64,000 nt of DNA, taken from positions 1 to 64,000 of the forward strand of contig NZ_WHOB01000052.1 of the NCBI RefSeq assembly GCF_013141775.1, written 5' to 3'. Both the position numbers and the translations under genes were made by a program. This document shows, piece by piece, positions 1 to 8,431 of the stretch. Source of the DNA: Paenibacillus phytohabitans (GTDB taxonomy: Bacteria > Bacillota > Bacilli > Paenibacillales > Paenibacillaceae). The stretch's first letter is position 1; every line of letters starts with the position of its first letter. Below the pieces are notes generated by a model. The model made no database searches. It saw only the letters and a list, made by a program, of their open reading frames with translations, and was not told the origin of the DNA.

Positions 1-230
1 GATTTCCGATACTCACTCGTTGTTCAGTTTTCAAAGATCAAGCTCGTTGTCAGCGGCGCTTACCGCGTCACCAGCAACTTTTATAATATATCATGTTTCT
101 CATCTGAATGCAACACTTATTTTTCAGAAGCTGTTTACATACTCGTCAGAGTAACATGTCCAATCTTGTGAAAAGGCTTCCGCCTCGCGACTGGATTTAT
201 AATATACCATGCATTTATTACTAAAAACAA
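1..230 (-). promoter_or_regulatory. rRNA operon leader with tandem sigma-A promoters P1 and P2, reading leftwards
   Basis: Seen on the minus strand. P1 has -35 TTGTTT (225-230), an 18-nt spacer and -10 TATATT (201-206). P2 has -35 TTGCAT (108-113), a 17-nt spacer and -10 TATATT (85-90). Downstream, at 25-40, lies TGATCTTTGAAAACTG, which closely matches the boxA antitermination element of Bacillus rRNA operons, followed by the ACTGAACAACGAGTGAG text usual in pre-16S leaders. I infer that a 16S gene starts just left of the window. No mature rRNA is inside. Confidence 0.75.
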
Positions 231-278
231 CCCTCAATATTTACCATTTTAAAAATGGTTCTATAGAACTCCATAGTT

Positions 279-306
279 ATACTATACAAGTCTCTGTACC
301 TGTAAA
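279..306 (-). promoter_or_regulatory. Possible third upstream promoter of the rRNA operon
   Basis: The minus strand has TTTACA (301-306), a 16-nt spacer and TAGTAT (279-284), upstream of the two stronger rrn promoters and pointing the same way. Between them, at 243-259, is a near-perfect palindrome around TTTTAAAAA. This is a reasonable but unproven sigma-A site. It could instead be chance in AT-rich DNA. Confidence 0.35.
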
Positions 307-378
307 ATTCCAAAAAAGTGCAGCAAGCCCGCACCCTATGCGTGACCTGCATGCACTCCATAAACTATAGTTTCAGAC

Positions 379-1893
379 TTAGTTAGAAATCCATGGATTC
401 TTATTCTTTTTGGCTGTACTTGAACGTCCGTTTGAGTTTGAACCTGTTTTGGAAGAAGTCTTAGCTTTGGCGGTGGTTGTCTGGCTGGAAGTTTTCACTT
501 TTGCCGCCGCTTTGGAAGCCCCGCCCTTTGCATTCTTCACTGACGGCGTTTCAGCGCGTCCTGCTTCAGGAGTCTCCGCTGCTTCCTGCACTGCAGGCTC
601 TGGAACCTGGATTTCAGGTACACGGTTATGGGCAAAGTTCTCCATACCGGGGTAGGACGGATAAGCCGGAATATTCGATACCATTGGCTGATCGTACACC
701 GGTGACAGCGCACTAGGCATTGAATTCATTTCTGCTGAATAAGGGGATACCATTCCCGGCTGCGGCATACCATACACCGGATACGTATTGTACATAGGCT
801 GCATTGCTTGCTCATACGGATAAGGCTGAATAGACATTCCGCCGCATCCGCAGGAAGGCCAAGGGAGATTGACCGGCTGGCCGCTATACTGCGGAGATAC
901 AAAAGATGCGTTATCGTTCACCGGGCTCACTGCGGACATTGCCGCATTGTTATAGTCTGGCGCAGCGTTCGGGTACCAGGCTCCGGGATAATCTCCTGCA
1001 GGATAAGCATAGTACGGCGGGCAATCCGGCATGAAAGCTGCAGGCTGAATGTAGTTAGGCGCAGCGTTTATATCCATCATTCCCATGGGCTCATACACAG
1101 GATACACCGGCGGACAATTCATGAAATACGGGTTCTCATTCAGACCAGGATAACCTTCGCTCTTGTCGCATGGAGAGACTTTACCATCGTTCCATGCCGC
1201 TGGCTGAACCTCAGTTTTATGTGCTTCTTTGGGCATCTCATATGTGATGGCTTCTTGTGCCGGAACTGAGATTTGTACAAATAAGCTTTGTTTCTCATGA
1301 ACGATTTCCTGAATCGGCATCACTTCGGGTGCTTTATTGGGTGCAGGATTAGGCGCCGGTACAGGAGCAGCAATGGGAACCGGGACAGCTTCTGCGGCAG
1401 GGGACACGACAGGAGCCGGCTTTTCTATGGGCCCGGTATAGGTTTTTCCGCCAATAGCTGTTTTGTCTACGACTGCTGGTGCTGTGGATTGTGCCTGAAT
1501 GGGAGTAGTATTAGCTTTTGCCGGAGAGACAGACTGAGCCTGAATAGGAGAAGCAGTATTAGCTTTCTTAGGGATATTCACTACTTCCCCTGTCATCAGA
1601 ACATTGGGATTCTTAAGCTGCGGATTGGCATCAATCATGTCCTTCAGCGTAATGCCCCATGCTTTGGAGAGCTTCCACAAGGTATCGCCTTGCTTGACGG
1701 TATGCTTGTAGTAGACCTCACTGTTATCTGGCACAGGTATCGGGGCTGCCGGTATTTTGACCTTATCTCCGACAGCGAGTACATCTGGATTCGTGATTTG
1801 CGGATTGGCCTCAATTATTTTTTGCAGCGGCACTCCATACTTCTGCGATAACGCAAACAGCGAATCGCCTTGCTTAACAATGTGTATTTTCAC
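379..1893 (-). CDS. safA: SafA-like spore coat morphogenetic protein, two LysM domains
   Basis: 504 residues from a GTG start with AGGAGG 10 nt upstream. Residues 1-48 and about 62-108 are two LysM repeats (IVKQGDSLFALSQKYGV and TVKQGDTLWKLSKAWGI, each followed by NPQ and IP), which bind peptidoglycan. The rest is low complexity: Pro/Ala-rich, then a Tyr/Pro/Asn/Met-rich middle of the kind seen in coat proteins, then a Lys/Ser/Thr-rich tail. In B. subtilis SafA sits near pheA and is recruited to the forespore by SpoVID, whose homologue is in this window at 36390. The family is clear from LysM plus composition and synteny. The specific name is inference, because the C-terminal part is poorly conserved. 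Confidence 0.7.
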   Translation of the reverse strand: MKIHIVKQGDSLFALSQKYGVPLQKIIEANPQITNPDVLAVGDKVKIPAAPIPVPDNSEVYYKHTVKQGDTLWKLSKAWGITLKDMIDANPQLKNPNVLMTGEVVNIPKKANTASPIQAQSVSPAKANTTPIQAQSTAPAVVDKTAIGGKTYTGPIEKPAPVVSPAAEAVPVPIAAPVPAPNPAPNKAPEVMPIQEIVHEKQSLFVQISVPAQEAITYEMPKEAHKTEVQPAAWNDGKVSPCDKSEGYPGLNENPYFMNCPPVYPVYEPMGMMDINAAPNYIQPAAFMPDCPPYYAYPAGDYPGAWYPNAAPDYNNAAMSAVSPVNDNASFVSPQYSGQPVNLPWPSCGCGGMSIQPYPYEQAMQPMYNTYPVYGMPQPGMVSPYSAEMNSMPSALSPVYDQPMVSNIPAYPSYPGMENFAHNRVPEIQVPEPAVQEAAETPEAGRAETPSVKNAKGGASKAAAKVKTSSQTTTAKAKTSSKTGSNSNGRSSTAKKNKNPWISN

Positions 1894-2040
1894 GCAGCAT
1901 TTACCTCCTAATAAGTATCTGTTGATCGACGTTGCCCCCCGGTTCAGGGATTACTGCACTTCAGCATGGTATATGCGGTACAGCCGCCTCCTTCGTTACT
2001 ACATCTTATGCAGCCCATGGGCGAATGACATCCCTAATAC
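1894..2040. other. Spacer between the ilvE terminator and the safA-like gene
   Basis: 147 nt holding the AGGAGG ribosome site of the safA-like gene near 1905-1910. I see no convincing sigma-A promoter. A sporulation-sigma promoter would be expected from the gene's role but cannot be fixed by eye. Confidence 0.4.
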
Positions 2041-2074
2041 AAAAAAAATCCTCCCATAGCTCTATGGGAGGATT
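2041..2074 (-). terminator. Rho-independent terminator after ilvE
   Basis: On the minus strand the stem AATCCTCCCATAG / CTATGGGAGGATT is followed directly by eight T. It ends the pheB-hom-thrB-pheA-ilvE transcription unit. Confidence 0.9.
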
Positions 2075-2118
2075 GCTGCTATATTCATTCATTGGTTTGC
2101 GGAATAACTATTAAGGAA

Positions 2119-3000
2119 CTATTCCCACACCTTGTAACCGTCTTTATCCACAACATTGCGGAATTCTTCAAGCAGCTGCAGGGTAATCGGACCGGCGTGA
2201 CCGGAACCGATAATCCGGCCATCGATTTCACGGGCCGCAATAACTTCGGCTGCGGTACCGGTGAAGAAAACTTCATCGGCAATATATACATCATGCATGG
2301 TGAACGGCTCTTCCTTCAGCGGCAAGCCCAGTTTCTCACATAGCTCGATAATCGCCAGACGGGTAATTCCTTCAAGCGCGCCCAAATAGCAGGGAGGCGT
2401 GTAGACTACTCCTCTTTTGATAATGAAGATGTTGTCGCCCGATCCCTCGGTTACATATCCTTGCGCATTCATCATGATCGCTTCATCGGCTTCCGCCAGA
2501 TTAGACTGGATTTTCACCAGAATGTTGTTGAGATAGTTCAGCGATTTGATCTTCGGATTCAGCGCATCCGGGATATTACGGCGCTGGGATACCGACACGG
2601 CACGGAGTCCGTTCAGATAAGCCTGTTCCGGGTAGATCGCCAGCTGCTCTACAATAATAATGACACTGGCTTTGGGACAGCGGCGCGGATCAAGCCCCAG
2701 GTTACCGGGACCGCGCGAAACAATAAGTCGGATATACCCGTTACGCATCTCATTAAGACGGATAGTCTCAGCCATAGCCTCCAGCATCTCATCATACGTC
2801 AGCGGAATCTCCAGCATAATCGATTTGGCCGAATCATACAGCCTGTCCAGATGCTCTTTGCATTTGAAGATGTTGCCGTTATAAATACGGATTCCTTCGA
2901 AAATACCGTCTCCATATAAAAAGCCGTGATCAAATACTGATACCTTAGCATTGTCCTTCGTTACATGTTGTCCATCCAGATAGATCCATTGTTCAGCCAT
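2119..3000 (-). CDS. ilvE: Branched-chain amino-acid aminotransferase
   Basis: A 293-residue, fold-type IV PLP enzyme that moves amino groups between glutamate and the branched-chain 2-oxo acids. I chose the ATG that starts MAEQWIYLDGQ because GGAGGTG precedes it. An upstream extension is possible but would overlap pheA. Visible family marks are VFDHGFLYGDGIFEGIR near residue 23-39, the PLP lysine in NPKIKSLNYLNN (about 155-166), TEGSGDNIF (about 187-195) and FFTGTAAEV near 245. The start lies 4 nt after the pheA stop, so it is translated as part of that operon, and a strong terminator follows. D-amino-acid aminotransferase and aminodeoxychorismate lyase share the fold, but sequence length and motifs favour IlvE. 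Confidence 0.9.
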   Translation of the reverse strand: MAEQWIYLDGQHVTKDNAKVSVFDHGFLYGDGIFEGIRIYNGNIFKCKEHLDRLYDSAKSIMLEIPLTYDEMLEAMAETIRLNEMRNGYIRLIVSRGPGNLGLDPRRCPKASVIIIVEQLAIYPEQAYLNGLRAVSVSQRRNIPDALNPKIKSLNYLNNILVKIQSNLAEADEAIMMNAQGYVTEGSGDNIFIIKRGVVYTPPCYLGALEGITRLAIIELCEKLGLPLKEEPFTMHDVYIADEVFFTGTAAEVIAAREIDGRIIGSGHAGPITLQLLEEFRNVVDKDGYKVWE

Positions 3001-3004
3001 GAAC

Positions 3005-3892
3005 TTACTGCACCTCCGCTTTCTCTTCCTCATAGGTGTATGTGGGATAGGACCCCAGAATCCGTACCTGACAGCCCAAGGCCTTGATCTCTTCGATCGC
3101 CCCCGGAAGCAGCACAGACTCTATCGGTTCCAGCACATCAATATAGAAATAATAAGTACCCAGTTTCTTCTTGGTCGGTCGTGATTCAATCCGCGACAGA
3201 TTCAGCTTCCGCCAGGAAAATGCAGCCAGCACCTGATGCAGCGCACCCGGAAAATCCTCAGGCAGCGTCACAAGAATACTCGTCTTGTCCCCGCTGCTCT
3301 CTAGCGGCAGCTCCAGCTTCTCCTGGCCAACAAGTACAAAACGCGTGTAATTGTTGTTATGGTCTGTAACCTGCCGCTCCACGATCTCCAGCCCGTGCGT
3401 AGCTGCCCCCAGTGACGTACCGATAGCGGCCCAGCCCTTGCCGGGATTATCCTTTACAATCTCAACGGCTTCGGAAGTGCTGCCTACAGATTCCAGCTCC
3501 GCCCAAGGTGCGGCTTTGCGGATGAACTGCAGACATTGTGCCATAGCAACCGGATGGGACAGGATTTTGACAATCTTCGTATAATCCTTATGCCCGCTCC
3601 CATCCGTGAATTCCTGCGGATTACCGATCAGATTCTGCACCGACGGAAAAATCCACTCCGCCTGCATCGGCAGATTCACCTCGTTAATGAGCCAGTCAAT
3701 ATGCAGGCTGACCGAGCCTTCAATCGTATTCTCAATCGGAATCACACTGTAATCCGTAACTCCGTTCGCCGTAGACAGAAAGACATCGGATATCAGCTTA
3801 TGATGCTCAATATTTACCGGGTTACCCCCAAATAAATGCAGCAGCGCTTCATGCGACACCGAGCCCTGAGGCAATACCGCTATTGATTTCAT
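3005..3892 (-). CDS. pheA: Prephenate dehydratase
   Basis: 295 residues. Converts prephenate to phenylpyruvate in phenylalanine synthesis. The catalytic PDT domain covers about 1-185, with PQGSVSHEA at the start, IPIENTIEGSV near 52-62 and the catalytic TRF triplet in NNNYTRFVLVG near 180. A regulatory ACT domain follows, with the phenylalanine-binding ESRPTKKKLGTYYFYID signature near 236-252. There is no chorismate mutase domain, as is usual in Bacillota. Its start overlaps the thrB stop (ATGA), indicating translational coupling. PheB, whose partner role is unclear in the family, lies three genes upstream. Confidence 0.96.
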   Translation of the reverse strand: MKSIAVLPQGSVSHEALLHLFGGNPVNIEHHKLISDVFLSTANGVTDYSVIPIENTIEGSVSLHIDWLINEVNLPMQAEWIFPSVQNLIGNPQEFTDGSGHKDYTKIVKILSHPVAMAQCLQFIRKAAPWAELESVGSTSEAVEIVKDNPGKGWAAIGTSLGAATHGLEIVERQVTDHNNNYTRFVLVGQEKLELPLESSGDKTSILVTLPEDFPGALHQVLAAFSWRKLNLSRIESRPTKKKLGTYYFYIDVLEPIESVLLPGAIEEIKALGCQVRILGSYPTYTYEEEKAEVQ

Positions 3893-4869
3893 GACTGTAA
3901 TTCTCCTTTTATCATATCCAAAAATGATCCGTTTTGCATCCCGTTTCTTTCAAGCAGCTCCGTGGTAACACCTGAAGTACATGGCGACAGCCATACAGTC
4001 CGGGAAGGAATCCCATTCTCCTGCATCGTCGCTGTCAGGAAATGCTCAAGTTCCTGCTTCTTATCGCTGCTACGGTCCACCATACATAACAATGTAGGGC
4101 CTGCGCCGCTTAGAGCAATCCCCAGAGCACCACGTCCCGGCGCCTCGGCAAGCAGCTTCTCCATCCCAGGCACCATGGGAGCACGGTACGGCTGATGCAG
4201 GCGGTCCTGCATCGCTCTGCCAATCATATCGAGCCGGCCGGCGGAGAGTGCTGCAGTTAGCAGTGAGGTACGGCTGATATTATGGACAGCATCGCCCATT
4301 GTAACTTCGGCAGGCAGCAGCCCTCTTGCTTTGACTGTCTCCAGCTCAAATTCAGGAATAACCACAAGCACTTCCAGCGCCTGTGGAGGCTCTATCCGGA
4401 TATAATCGGCATGCTGCCCATCCCATGCTGCTGTAATAATCCCCCCGAAGATGGAGGCTCCAACATTATCTGGATGCTTCTCAAGCGCTGTGGCCATATC
4501 AAACAGCTTCGCAGACTCAAGCGGTGAACCAATCATAGCATTAGCTGCGGCCAATGCGCCAACAATCGCGGAAGCACTGCTGCCGAGACCCCGGGTGAGC
4601 GGAATTTCTGAATACATCGAGATGGATAGCTCGGGGACCGAAACCCCAGCTTCTGCAAACACCATCTGGGCTACCTTGTAGAGCAGATTGCTTTTGTCAC
4701 GGGCGATACCCTTCATCTCATCACCATACAGGTGAAATACCGTTTCTGCCGCCTCTTCCATCTCAATCCAGGCATACAGTGACAGTGCCATGCCCAGTGT
4801 ATCGAAGCCCGGACCGAGATTGGCGGTGCTGGCAGGGACTTTTACTCTAGACCTTCCGTAAATACTCAT
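3889..4869 (-). CDS. thrB: Homoserine kinase
   Basis: A 326-residue GHMP kinase that phosphorylates L-homoserine for threonine synthesis. The N-terminal VKVPASTANLGPGFDTLG (about 9-26) and the ATP-binding loop PLTRGLGSSASAIVGA (about 90-105) are typical, and GAGPTLLCM near 255 is the third GHMP motif. It follows hom by 60 nt and overlaps pheA by 4 nt. No threonine synthase (thrC) gene is in this cluster, unlike the hom-thrC-thrB order of B. subtilis, so thrC must lie elsewhere. Confidence 0.96.
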   Translation of the reverse strand: MSIYGRSRVKVPASTANLGPGFDTLGMALSLYAWIEMEEAAETVFHLYGDEMKGIARDKSNLLYKVAQMVFAEAGVSVPELSISMYSEIPLTRGLGSSASAIVGALAAANAMIGSPLESAKLFDMATALEKHPDNVGASIFGGIITAAWDGQHADYIRIEPPQALEVLVVIPEFELETVKARGLLPAEVTMGDAVHNISRTSLLTAALSAGRLDMIGRAMQDRLHQPYRAPMVPGMEKLLAEAPGRGALGIALSGAGPTLLCMVDRSSDKKQELEHFLTATMQENGIPSRTVWLSPCTSGVTTELLERNGMQNGSFLDMIKGELQS

Positions 4870-4929
4870 GGCGTGGGAAATCTCCTTCGTTATATTTGCA
4901 CGCAGCCGATGAATCTCGGAATGCGGTAC

Positions 4930-6216
4930 TCAGCCTTCTACACGATAATGGCTTTTGATACGGTGAATGACGTTCAATTGCTCTAAATGCCGCATTACTT
5001 TATTCATACTCGCCTTGCTGGCATTGTGCGTTACAATAATGATTTCTGCATCCGGATTATTAGTATTGGCCTGCTGCACTACGGAATCCAGACTGACATC
5101 ATATTCGGCAAACACTTGAGTAATCTTCGCCAGCACACCCGCTTTGTCATCTACGTGCAGGAGGAGGAAGTTCTTGTAGAAGATATCTTCATCGCTCTTC
5201 AGCTTCTTCTGCTTATAGGGGACAATCTGCTTAAGCCCATTCACACCCAGCTTCAGATTCTTAATTACAGCCACAAGATCTGCCACAATTGAGGTTGCGG
5301 TAGGCATTGCGCCTGCTCCGGCACCATAAAACATCGTTTCCCCTACAGCTTGCCCATACACATATACGGCATTATATACTCCGTTCACGGATGCAATCGG
5401 ATGGCTCGCACGGATCATCGTAGGCTGCACACTGATGCTGAATTCTTCATCCTGGCGTTCGGCAATGCCGAGCAGCTTCATCTCATAACCCAGCCGTTTG
5501 GCAAAAGCAATATCCTCTTTGCTCACGCCGGAAATCCCGCTCACACTAACATCGCTGAGTTCAACGTTGGTCCGGAAGCCAAGGGTGCCCAAGATCGCCA
5601 TCTTGCGGGCAGCATCCAGACCCTCCACGTCGGAGGTTGGATCAGATTCAGCATACCCGAGTTCCTGCGCTTCCTTCAGCACATCCAGATAAGACGCGCC
5701 TTCCTGGCTCATTTTGCTAAGTATGTAGTTGGTTGTCCCGTTAACGATACCCATAATCTTCATAATCTTGTCAGAGGAGAATCCTTCAATCAGTGTACGG
5801 ATAATCGGAATGCCTCCAGCCACACTGGCCTCGTAGAACACATCACATTGCTTCTCCTGAGCCTTGGCCAGAATCTCCGAGCCATGCAGGGCCATCAGGT
5901 CCTTATTGGCTGTAACGATATGTTTGCCGCGCTCCAGCGCCTCAAGAATGTACTCTTTCGTTCCCGCAATGCCGCCCATGACCTCGACAATGACATCAAT
6001 TTCCGGGTCCCGGATAACCTCCCACGGGTCATCGGTGATCTTGGATGGATCGACTTCAATTTCCCGCGGCTTCTCCGTATTCTTCACGGCAATACGTTCA
6101 ATCAGGATCGGCGAGCCTACCTGGCTGCTCAAATCCTCCTGATTCCCTTCAACGATACGGACTACACCCGTACCTACTGTACCCAAACCCAGCAATCCCA
6201 CTTTAACCGGCTTCAT
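4930..6216 (-). CDS. hom: Homoserine dehydrogenase
   Basis: 428 residues. Reduces aspartate semialdehyde to homoserine, the branch point to threonine and methionine. The NAD(P) site GLLGLGTVGTGVV is at about 8-20, with ITANKDLMA-like VTANKDLMALHG near 105 and the catalytic-core segments EASVAGGIPIIRTL (about 129-142) and GIVNGTTNYILSKM (about 157-170). A C-terminal ACT domain (about 350-425) suggests feedback control by threonine. The start is fixed by AGGAGGAGACAA before ATG. It stands between pheB (97 nt upstream) and thrB. Confidence 0.96.
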   Translation of the reverse strand: MKPVKVGLLGLGTVGTGVVRIVEGNQEDLSSQVGSPILIERIAVKNTEKPREIEVDPSKITDDPWEVIRDPEIDVIVEVMGGIAGTKEYILEALERGKHIVTANKDLMALHGSEILAKAQEKQCDVFYEASVAGGIPIIRTLIEGFSSDKIMKIMGIVNGTTNYILSKMSQEGASYLDVLKEAQELGYAESDPTSDVEGLDAARKMAILGTLGFRTNVELSDVSVSGISGVSKEDIAFAKRLGYEMKLLGIAERQDEEFSISVQPTMIRASHPIASVNGVYNAVYVYGQAVGETMFYGAGAGAMPTATSIVADLVAVIKNLKLGVNGLKQIVPYKQKKLKSDEDIFYKNFLLLHVDDKAGVLAKITQVFAEYDVSLDSVVQQANTNNPDAEIIIVTHNASKASMNKVMRHLEQLNVIHRIKSHYRVEG

Positions 6217-6313
6217 TTGTCTCCTCCTAAAAGTTTTGCGAGCATCTGCTCCTTGTATTCACTTCAAGCAAAACTCACTTCGTAAGCATAGGCTTAAGTT
6301 TTATGAAGCAATA

Positions 6314-6751
6314 TTAACCCTGGCCGATAATTAACGCCCGCTTCACACCCGAGATTGCCTTTAGACTATCCAGTAAATCGCCTAATTCTTCATTTAAATG
6401 AGAAATTTCCACAGAGATCACCACGTTGGCCCGCCCCTGCAGCGGTATACTCTGGTGAATCGTCAGCACGTTGGCCCCGTGGACAGCTACAGAACCCAGC
6501 ACTTTAGAGAGCATACCTGATTCGTGCTCCAGATCTATCGAGATGGTTACTATACGCTCACGTTCCAGCTGATGAATCAAATGAATTCCGTCTTTGTATT
6601 TATAAAAAGCGCTGCGGCTAAGCCCAACCTGCTCCACGCCCTCGTGTACCGTTTTGGCATCTCCTGCTTCCAGCAGCTGCTTGACCTGCATGGTCTTCAG
6701 TACAGCATCGGGCAATATGTCCTCCCGGACCAAATAATAGCGTTCTTTCAC
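6314..6751 (-). CDS. pheB: PheB family ACT-domain protein
   Basis: 145 residues from GTG at 6751, starting VKERYYLVREDILPDAVLKT, which is how the family begins. A longer reading frame opens at 6862, but that extension overlaps the terminator of the upstream gene and GGGGTGAGG lies just before the GTG. The N-terminal half holds a small helix-turn-helix-like segment (EGVEQVGLSRSAFYKYKDGI). The C-terminal half is an ACT domain (TISIDLEHESGMLSKVL onward). PheB is encoded next to pheA in bacilli and between obg and pheA in B. subtilis. Its exact function is not settled. It may sense an amino acid. Confidence 0.85.
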   Translation of the reverse strand: MKERYYLVREDILPDAVLKTMQVKQLLEAGDAKTVHEGVEQVGLSRSAFYKYKDGIHLIHQLERERIVTISIDLEHESGMLSKVLGSVAVHGANVLTIHQSIPLQGRANVVISVEISHLNEELGDLLDSLKAISGVKRALIIGQG

Positions 6752-6860
6752 GAACGTCCTCACCCCAAAGACTTTTGTATGTACATAGTGGACATTATAC
6801 GGGATTGAAGACTTAAATTGCAACACTTTTTCCTCTGTCAGCATGTGACCTTGAATTTTC

Positions 6861-6902
6861 AAAAAAGGCTATTCCGCCCGTTAATCAGGAGGAACAGCCT
6901 TC
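6861..6902 (-). terminator. Rho-independent terminator of the SPFH/zinc-ribbon cluster
   Basis: The minus-strand stem AAGGCTGTTCC / GGAATAGCCTT is followed by a T-rich run. It lies 3 nt after the stop of the gene ending at 6905 and argues that pheB has its own promoter downstream. Confidence 0.8.
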
Positions 6903-6904
6903 AC

Positions 6905-7660
6905 CTAACTGTAAGAGACGGTCGTACCGCAGTAGTCACAGCTCTTGGACTGCAGAGGGGAGACGGTATTCTGCGCACCACAGCCAGGGCAGCGTATAGA
7001 CTTCGGCTGCTGCTGCGGTCTTGGCGGCTGATATACCGTTTGTCCGCCCGGGGAAGAAAATGGCGATGAATCCGCCTGATTAACCGGAGCATCAGGCTCA
7101 GTATCCGCTCCCTCACTGAAGAGCAGCCCGGAGTCCAGCACCCCATACTTCTTGAGGTAGATCAGATCCCGATTCACATCCGCCTCACTTTGCCCGGTAC
7201 GGTCAGCCAGATTTCCAATATAACGTACTCTGCCGGCAGTGATTAGCTGCACATATTGATTGGCGAGCTGGGAGAAACGGAATCTGGCTTTGGCCGCCCT
7301 TTTGGCAAAAGCTGACGCGGGCAGGAGCAGAACAAGCGCAAAGAGGAATAACATTATAATTAGCGTCATGACATCGATCCCGTCGTCACTATATATAGAA
7401 TAAAGGATAAAGCCCATCATCTGCACAAATCCCCCTACAAAAACATGATACAGCAGGCTGTAGTTGACGGGTTTGCGGTAATTTTTGTAATGTGTTCCAA
7501 AGAAGCGGATCAAAGCAAGCACAAGCCCGAGCGGCATCACAAGGTAGCCCACTCCAATAGTTACATAGTCAAATGTTGTCCGCTCATATTTGGGCAGACC
7601 GTCAGACGGCTGGCCTTCCCGGCCCGGCAGCAGTCCCTCTAGCTCATTCATGATACCCAT
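6905..7660 (-). CDS. Membrane protein with C-terminal zinc ribbon
   Basis: 251 residues, function not recognised. Three hydrophobic segments (about 33-55, 67-90 and 98-118) are followed by a soluble region with a short helix-turn-helix-like stretch (LADRTGQSEADVNRDLIYLKKYGVL, about 148-172), a Pro/Ser-rich linker and a terminal zinc ribbon (CPGCG…CDYCG). It is the last of three genes transcribed together, with 15 nt to the gene before it and a terminator straight after. The zinc ribbon matches those on the SPFH protein that opens the operon, suggesting the products meet at the membrane. A bacterial counterpart could be the YdjG-YdjH-YdjI membrane complex of B. subtilis, but I cannot show orthology. 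Confidence 0.8.
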   Translation of the reverse strand: MGIMNELEGLLPGREGQPSDGLPKYERTTFDYVTIGVGYLVMPLGLVLALIRFFGTHYKNYRKPVNYSLLYHVFVGGFVQMMGFILYSIYSDDGIDVMTLIIMLFLFALVLLLPASAFAKRAAKARFRFSQLANQYVQLITAGRVRYIGNLADRTGQSEADVNRDLIYLKKYGVLDSGLLFSEGADTEPDAPVNQADSSPFSSPGGQTVYQPPRPQQQPKSIRCPGCGAQNTVSPLQSKSCDYCGTTVSYS

Positions 7661-7675
7661 TCCGTAATCTTCCTC

Positions 7676-8431
7676 CTATTTAAGTGCCGCCAGCTCCCGG
7701 TTGCGCCGCTGGAGCGTGCCGGCAATACTATCCGTCAATTCCTGTGTTTCCGCTTCCCAGCCGGCTGGCGGCTCCTTCAGTACAAGCAATAAGGCAACGT
7801 GGTCATGAAGCAGAGAAATCTGCTGGCTTATCATATCCTCGGTTGCGGCCAATTCCGGATTCGAAACCGGATCACTGTACTGGAACTTTTCCCCCAAGGA
7901 ATCCACCAGTTCAGTCAAACGAATGGATTCCGGATGCTTCCAGCTCCCCGCAAGCTCTCTAATCTCACGCAGCTCCTGCCGGTAACGCCGCAGATTCCTT
8001 GAGGCATCGGCATCCCTCTGTTCCTGAGACGCTGCATTCCGGCCATATAACCCTATCGCTTCCAGAACAGCCACAGCAGTAACCAACACAACTAGCTGCA
8101 CTCCCGCATACCAGAGCGGGCTCAGTTCCAGAATCCAGTCAAGCAGCACAGCTAACGCAATTACCACGAATACATATAGGGCAATAATCCAAGCACCGCT
8201 CAGGAGTAGCGGTGAAGTCCTGCTGACATCAGGAGCGGAACGCAGCCAAAATACGCAATAACCATATACGGCAGTCTCAGCAATGCATACGGCAAGCAGG
8301 GTCACTATGAAACGCACCAGCGACTCAGAAAATCCAAGCATGAAGAAGGAGAAAACAGTGACCGCCAGAACAGCAGCATAAATGACAGTGATAAGCCCCG
8401 TGTAAGACCTTTGTTTATTCATCCGGCTCAC
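7676..8431 (-). CDS. Four-helix membrane protein of the SPFH cluster
   Basis: 251 residues, unknown function. Four hydrophobic helices fill residues 10-130, and the remaining cytoplasmic part is charged and helical (SQEQRDADASRNLRRYRQELREI onward), possibly a coiled coil. It overlaps the upstream SPFH gene by 4 nt (ATGA), so the two are translationally coupled. I see no catalytic motif. A structural or scaffolding role with the SPFH protein is an inference from position. Confidence 0.8.
   Translation of the reverse strand: MSRMNKQRSYTGLITVIYAAVLAVTVFSFFMLGFSESLVRFIVTLLAVCIAETAVYGYCVFWLRSAPDVSRTSPLLLSGAWIIALYVFVVIALAVLLDWILELSPLWYAGVQLVVLVTAVAVLEAIGLYGRNAASQEQRDADASRNLRRYRQELREIRELAGSWKHPESIRLTELVDSLGEKFQYSDPVSNPELAATEDMISQQISLLHDHVALLLVLKEPPAGWEAETQELTDSIAGTLQRRNRELAALK

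Noticed and set aside
5350..6285. A 311-codon plus-strand frame opposite hom
   Set aside because: Antisense shadow of homoserine dehydrogenase.
6752..6862. N-terminal extension of pheB to the ATG at 6862
   Set aside because: The extension overlaps the terminator of the upstream operon, is unlike PheB proteins, and a GTG with a good ribosome site lies at 6751.
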